From the NCBI GenBank assembly GCA_002382045.1, contig DFZJ01000190.1:1-17982 (forward strand): a DNA stretch of 17,982 bases. Reading direction: 5' to 3'. Under the pieces are notes generated by a model, which was not told the origin of the DNA, did no database searches, and was given only the letters and a program-made list of their open reading frames with translations. This document shows positions 16,164 to 17,982 of this stretch, piece after piece. The DNA is from Syntrophaceae bacterium UBA4059 (GTDB lineage Bacteria > Desulfobacterota > Syntrophia > Syntrophales > Smithellaceae). Each line of letters starts with the position of its first letter. The first letter of the stretch is position 1. Position numbers and translations under genes: made by a program.

Positions 16164-16164
16164 G

Positions 16165-16443
16165 TTATCCCTCCTCTATCATTTTAATTGCGCGGGGCCA
16201 GCATTCGTGCGAGCAGATGCCGCAGCCCTTGCAATAATCCATGTTCGCCATAAAAAATCCATCTTCACCCTGCTGAACGCATCCTTCGGGGCAAAAAACG
16301 TAGCAGATGCCGCACTTGATGCATTTCGTGTTGTCCCAGATGGGCCGTTGCGACCGCCAGCTTCCCGTATGGTACTCGCTGGCGCTGCCCGGCTCGGACA
16401 CAACACAGCCGATGGGAAGTTCCCGCCATGTCTTTAATGTCAT
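16165..16443 (-). CDS. porD: Pyruvate:ferredoxin oxidoreductase, delta subunit (2[4Fe-4S] ferredoxin)
   Basis: This small 92-residue subunit carries electrons from the TPP site to external ferredoxin. Two cluster motifs are complete: C41/C44/C47/C51 (CIKCGICYVFC) and C71/C74/C77/C81 (CKGCGICSHEC). The PorD-specific N-terminal strand is present (WRELPIGCVVSEPGSASEY, then GSWRSQRP), which separates it from generic ferredoxins. The second motif ends CW, where most PorD and ferredoxins have CP, a minor deviation. Its ATG lies nine bases after the porG stop, with GAGGT upstream. Confidence 0.94.
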   Translation of the reverse strand: MTLKTWRELPIGCVVSEPGSASEYHTGSWRSQRPIWDNTKCIKCGICYVFCPEGCVQQGEDGFFMANMDYCKGCGICSHECWPRAIKMIEEG

Positions 16444-16452
16444 ACTTACCTC

Positions 16453-17001
16453 TTAATTGATTATTTTGATTTCGTCGTAGGCCCGTTTCATCGCGTTGAG
16501 ATTCTTCTGGGCGATTCTGCCGAACCGGTGTTCAATTGCATCCTTCATCGCGTCAAGTTCCATGACGCCGACAACTTTGAGGAGTGCGCCGATCATGGTC
16601 GTGTTGGCAATGGGGACACCCATTTCCTTGCGCGCGATGCCGGTGCCGTCCACCGTGGCGACCCCGCCTTGGAAGTTCAGCTCCTTGCGAATCTCTTCGG
16701 GTGTTTTAGGTGTGTTGACGATTAATTTTCCACTGGATTTTAATCCGTCGGTAACATTGACCAGACCGATCAGACTGGAGTCGAGCACCAGAACGACGTC
16801 GGGCTCATAAATACCCGAACGGACGTTAATTTTTTTGTCATCAATGCGGGTAAACGCCGCCACGGGCGCCCCTCTTCTTTCCGGGCCGAAACTGGGAAAT
16901 CCCTGAGCATATTTTCCCGCGGCAATTGCCGCAACTGCCAGCAATTCCACCGAAGTTACCGCTCCCTGACCGCCCCGGCCATGCCATCTGACTTCTATCA
17001 T
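16453..17001 (-). CDS. porG: Pyruvate:ferredoxin oxidoreductase, gamma subunit
   Basis: The 182 residues match PorG. It starts MIEVRWHGRGGQGAVTSVELLA, whose GRGGQG is the family hallmark, followed by FPSFGPERRGAPVAAFTRIDD. In the four-subunit enzymes this domain helps bind CoA and completes the complex. It is the first of four tightly packed por genes in the order G-D-A-B known from archaeal and anaerobic bacterial clusters. AAGGAG lies about ten bases before the ATG. A 104-base gap separates it from fumarase beta, the largest gap within this series of genes, and may hold an internal promoter. Confidence 0.93.
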   Translation of the reverse strand: MIEVRWHGRGGQGAVTSVELLAVAAIAAGKYAQGFPSFGPERRGAPVAAFTRIDDKKINVRSGIYEPDVVLVLDSSLIGLVNVTDGLKSSGKLIVNTPKTPEEIRKELNFQGGVATVDGTGIARKEMGVPIANTTMIGALLKVVGVMELDAMKDAIEHRFGRIAQKNLNAMKRAYDEIKIIN

Positions 17002-17044
17002 TTACCTATTTCTCCTTCATAAACTTTACACGAAATGACCGTCT

Positions 17045-17073
17045 TCCATAATATAGATGGTATTTTGAGTCAA
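17045..17073 (-). promoter_or_regulatory. Possible internal promoter before porG
   Basis: On the minus strand TTGACT (17068-17073) is followed after 17 bases by TATGGA (17045-17050), within an AT-rich stretch. The -35 box is good and the -10 box is poor (three of six matches). It would let the por and nuo-like genes be transcribed separately from fumarase. Read-through from fumarase is equally possible because no terminator hairpin was found in the gap. Confidence 0.3.
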
Positions 17074-17105
17074 TATCTTTTCTCGGCTTCATCATTTGAT
17101 TGATA

Positions 17106-17690
17106 TTACGAAAGGATACGCCACTTGCGCTGTTCGGATTGGTAAAGATCGTTGCCCAGGCAGTCGTTGACAACCACGATTGGCAGATTAACAACAGTCA
17201 GTTTGCGGATGGCTTCCGGTCCCAGGTCTTCATAAGCGACCAGTTCCATTTTTTTTACGCATTGTGCGCCGAGTGCGGCGATGCCGCCGATCGCGCCGAA
17301 ATACACCGCTTTGTATCGCCTGATGGCTTCCACGACTTCCGGCGAACGGTTACCTTTGCCGATCATTCCTCTCAGCCCTCGTTTGATTAATTCTGGTGTG
17401 AAAGCATCCATCCGATAACTGGTGGTAGGCCCGATGGACCCGATGACTTTGCCGGGTGGCGTGGGCGAGGGGGCAGCATAGAAAATCGTTGCAGTCGATA
17501 AATCGATCGGCAGGGGAAGACCTTTGGCCAGCGCTTCAGACAGACGACGATGGGCGGCGTCCCTGGCCGTGTAAACGTCACCGCTCAAAAGCACCATGTC
17601 GCCCGCCCGCAATGATGCGCAAACATCGGCGGTCAAAGGCGTCTGAATACGGATGGGAGTGTTTTCACGTGTTGTGTTTATTTCAGTCAT
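17106..17690 (-). CDS. Class I (Fe-S) fumarate hydratase, beta subunit
   Basis: This is the C-terminal-domain subunit of the oxygen-sensitive [4Fe-4S] hydro-lyase that interconverts fumarate and malate; the fold is shared with L(+)-tartrate dehydratase beta. From ATG 17690 there are 194 residues. AGDMVLLSGDVYTARDAAH near the N-terminus, the substrate-site stretch PGKVIGSIGPTTSYRMD, and GMIGKGNRSPEVVEA followed by FGAIGGIAAL are family features. The start overlaps the alpha-subunit stop as ATGA, so the pair is translationally coupled. The frame also runs upstream to 17723, but that start would sit inside the alpha gene. Beside pyruvate oxidoreductase, fumarase is a more sensible assignment than tartrate dehydratase (inference). 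Confidence 0.9.
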   Translation of the reverse strand: MTEINTTRENTPIRIQTPLTADVCASLRAGDMVLLSGDVYTARDAAHRRLSEALAKGLPLPIDLSTATIFYAAPSPTPPGKVIGSIGPTTSYRMDAFTPELIKRGLRGMIGKGNRSPEVVEAIRRYKAVYFGAIGGIAALGAQCVKKMELVAYEDLGPEAIRKLTVVNLPIVVVNDCLGNDLYQSEQRKWRILS

Positions 17691-17982
17691 ATCGTTTCTT
17701 CCCGATGCCTGGCTACATGGCATTGGATATTGACCGCCACCGGCAGTGAGGCGATGTGACAGGGCAGCATCTCCGCGTGAACGGCCAGCGCAGTAACACG
17801 GCCACCCAGACCCGCCGGGCCTATTCCCGTCGCATTGATTTTTTTGAGAAGCTCGCCTTCCATGCCCGCCAGGCGTTTGTCCTTGTTATTTTTTTTGCCT
17901 ACCGGGCGCAAAAGCGATTTTTTCGCGACGATGCAAGCCTGTTCAAGCGAGCCGCCGATACCCACGCCCACGATAATCGGCG
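17687..17982 (-). CDS. Class I (Fe-S) fumarate hydratase, alpha subunit (C-terminal part, cut by window edge)
   Basis: Only about the last 98 residues of an expected ~280 are inside the window; the reading frame is open to base 17982. PIIVGVGIGGSLEQA at the edge and INATGIGPAGLGGRVTALAVHAEMLPCHIASLPVAVNIQCHVARH near the end match the alpha subunits of two-component fumarase/tartrate dehydratase. In homologues a cluster-ligand cysteine immediately precedes the PPIIVG segment, so it would lie just outside the window. The stop overlaps the beta-subunit ATG. This is the most upstream gene seen in the minus-strand series, so the operon's first gene and main promoter lie beyond the right edge. Confidence 0.9.
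   Translation of the reverse strand, partial: PIIVGVGIGGSLEQACIVAKKSLLRPVGKKNNKDKRLAGMEGELLKKINATGIGPAGLGGRVTALAVHAEMLPCHIASLPVAVNIQCHVARHREETI

Noticed and set aside
14050..17001. 2-oxoglutarate:ferredoxin oxidoreductase (Kor) assignment
   Set aside because: The separate 182-residue gamma and 92-residue PorD-type delta, the CPTGW-containing beta and the G-D-A-B order fit the pyruvate enzyme better; other 2-oxoacids cannot be fully excluded.

Overview
The window looks like chromosomal DNA from an anaerobic, probably syntrophic or fermentative deltaproteobacterium of the Syntrophus/Smithella kind (inference). The reasons are the gene set: two NDP-forming acyl-CoA synthetases, an oxygen-sensitive four-subunit pyruvate:ferredoxin oxidoreductase, a two-subunit Fe-S fumarase, a soluble NuoE/NuoF-like flavoprotein module and the DapL route to lysine. 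No rRNA, tRNA, CRISPR array, insertion sequence or phage gene was recognised.

Left part (1-2214, decayed or accessory). A short-chain dehydrogenase lacking its nucleotide-binding N-terminus is followed by a 3' remnant of a GGDEF diguanylate cyclase. Next is an intact LysE-family exporter on the minus strand, then about 400 bp of non-coding DNA with several small inverted repeats.

Plus-strand block (2215-7738, acyl-CoA energy conservation and acylation). It starts with a 900-residue protein in which the ATP-grasp domain precedes the CoA-binding domains and a GNAT acetyltransferase domain is fused at the C-terminus. A free-standing GNAT protein related to that C-terminal domain follows directly. 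After a near-consensus sigma-70 promoter comes a second, conventionally ordered NDP-forming acyl-CoA synthetase of 699 residues. Both synthetases keep the two histidines expected for phosphoryl relay, so both could make ATP or GTP from acyl-CoA.

Minus-strand block (17982 down to 7811). Read 5' to 3' it runs fumarase alpha (cut by the window edge), fumarase beta, porG, porD, porA, porB, a NuoE-like subunit, a NuoF-like subunit and a short NuoG/HoxU-like subunit. A clear rho-independent terminator follows, then dapF, dapL and a divergent YchF-type P-loop ATPase. Most junctions are 1-20 nt gaps or 1-4 nt overlaps. The fumarase-Por-NuoEFG-like series looks like one metabolic unit. Fumarase feeds malate, pyruvate is interconverted with acetyl-CoA and reduced ferredoxin, and the flavin/Fe-S module could exchange electrons between ferredoxin and NAD(P)H without a hydrogenase subunit. 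Together with the acyl-CoA synthetases this gives a plausible route from fumarate or pyruvate to acetate plus ATP, or the reverse for biosynthesis.
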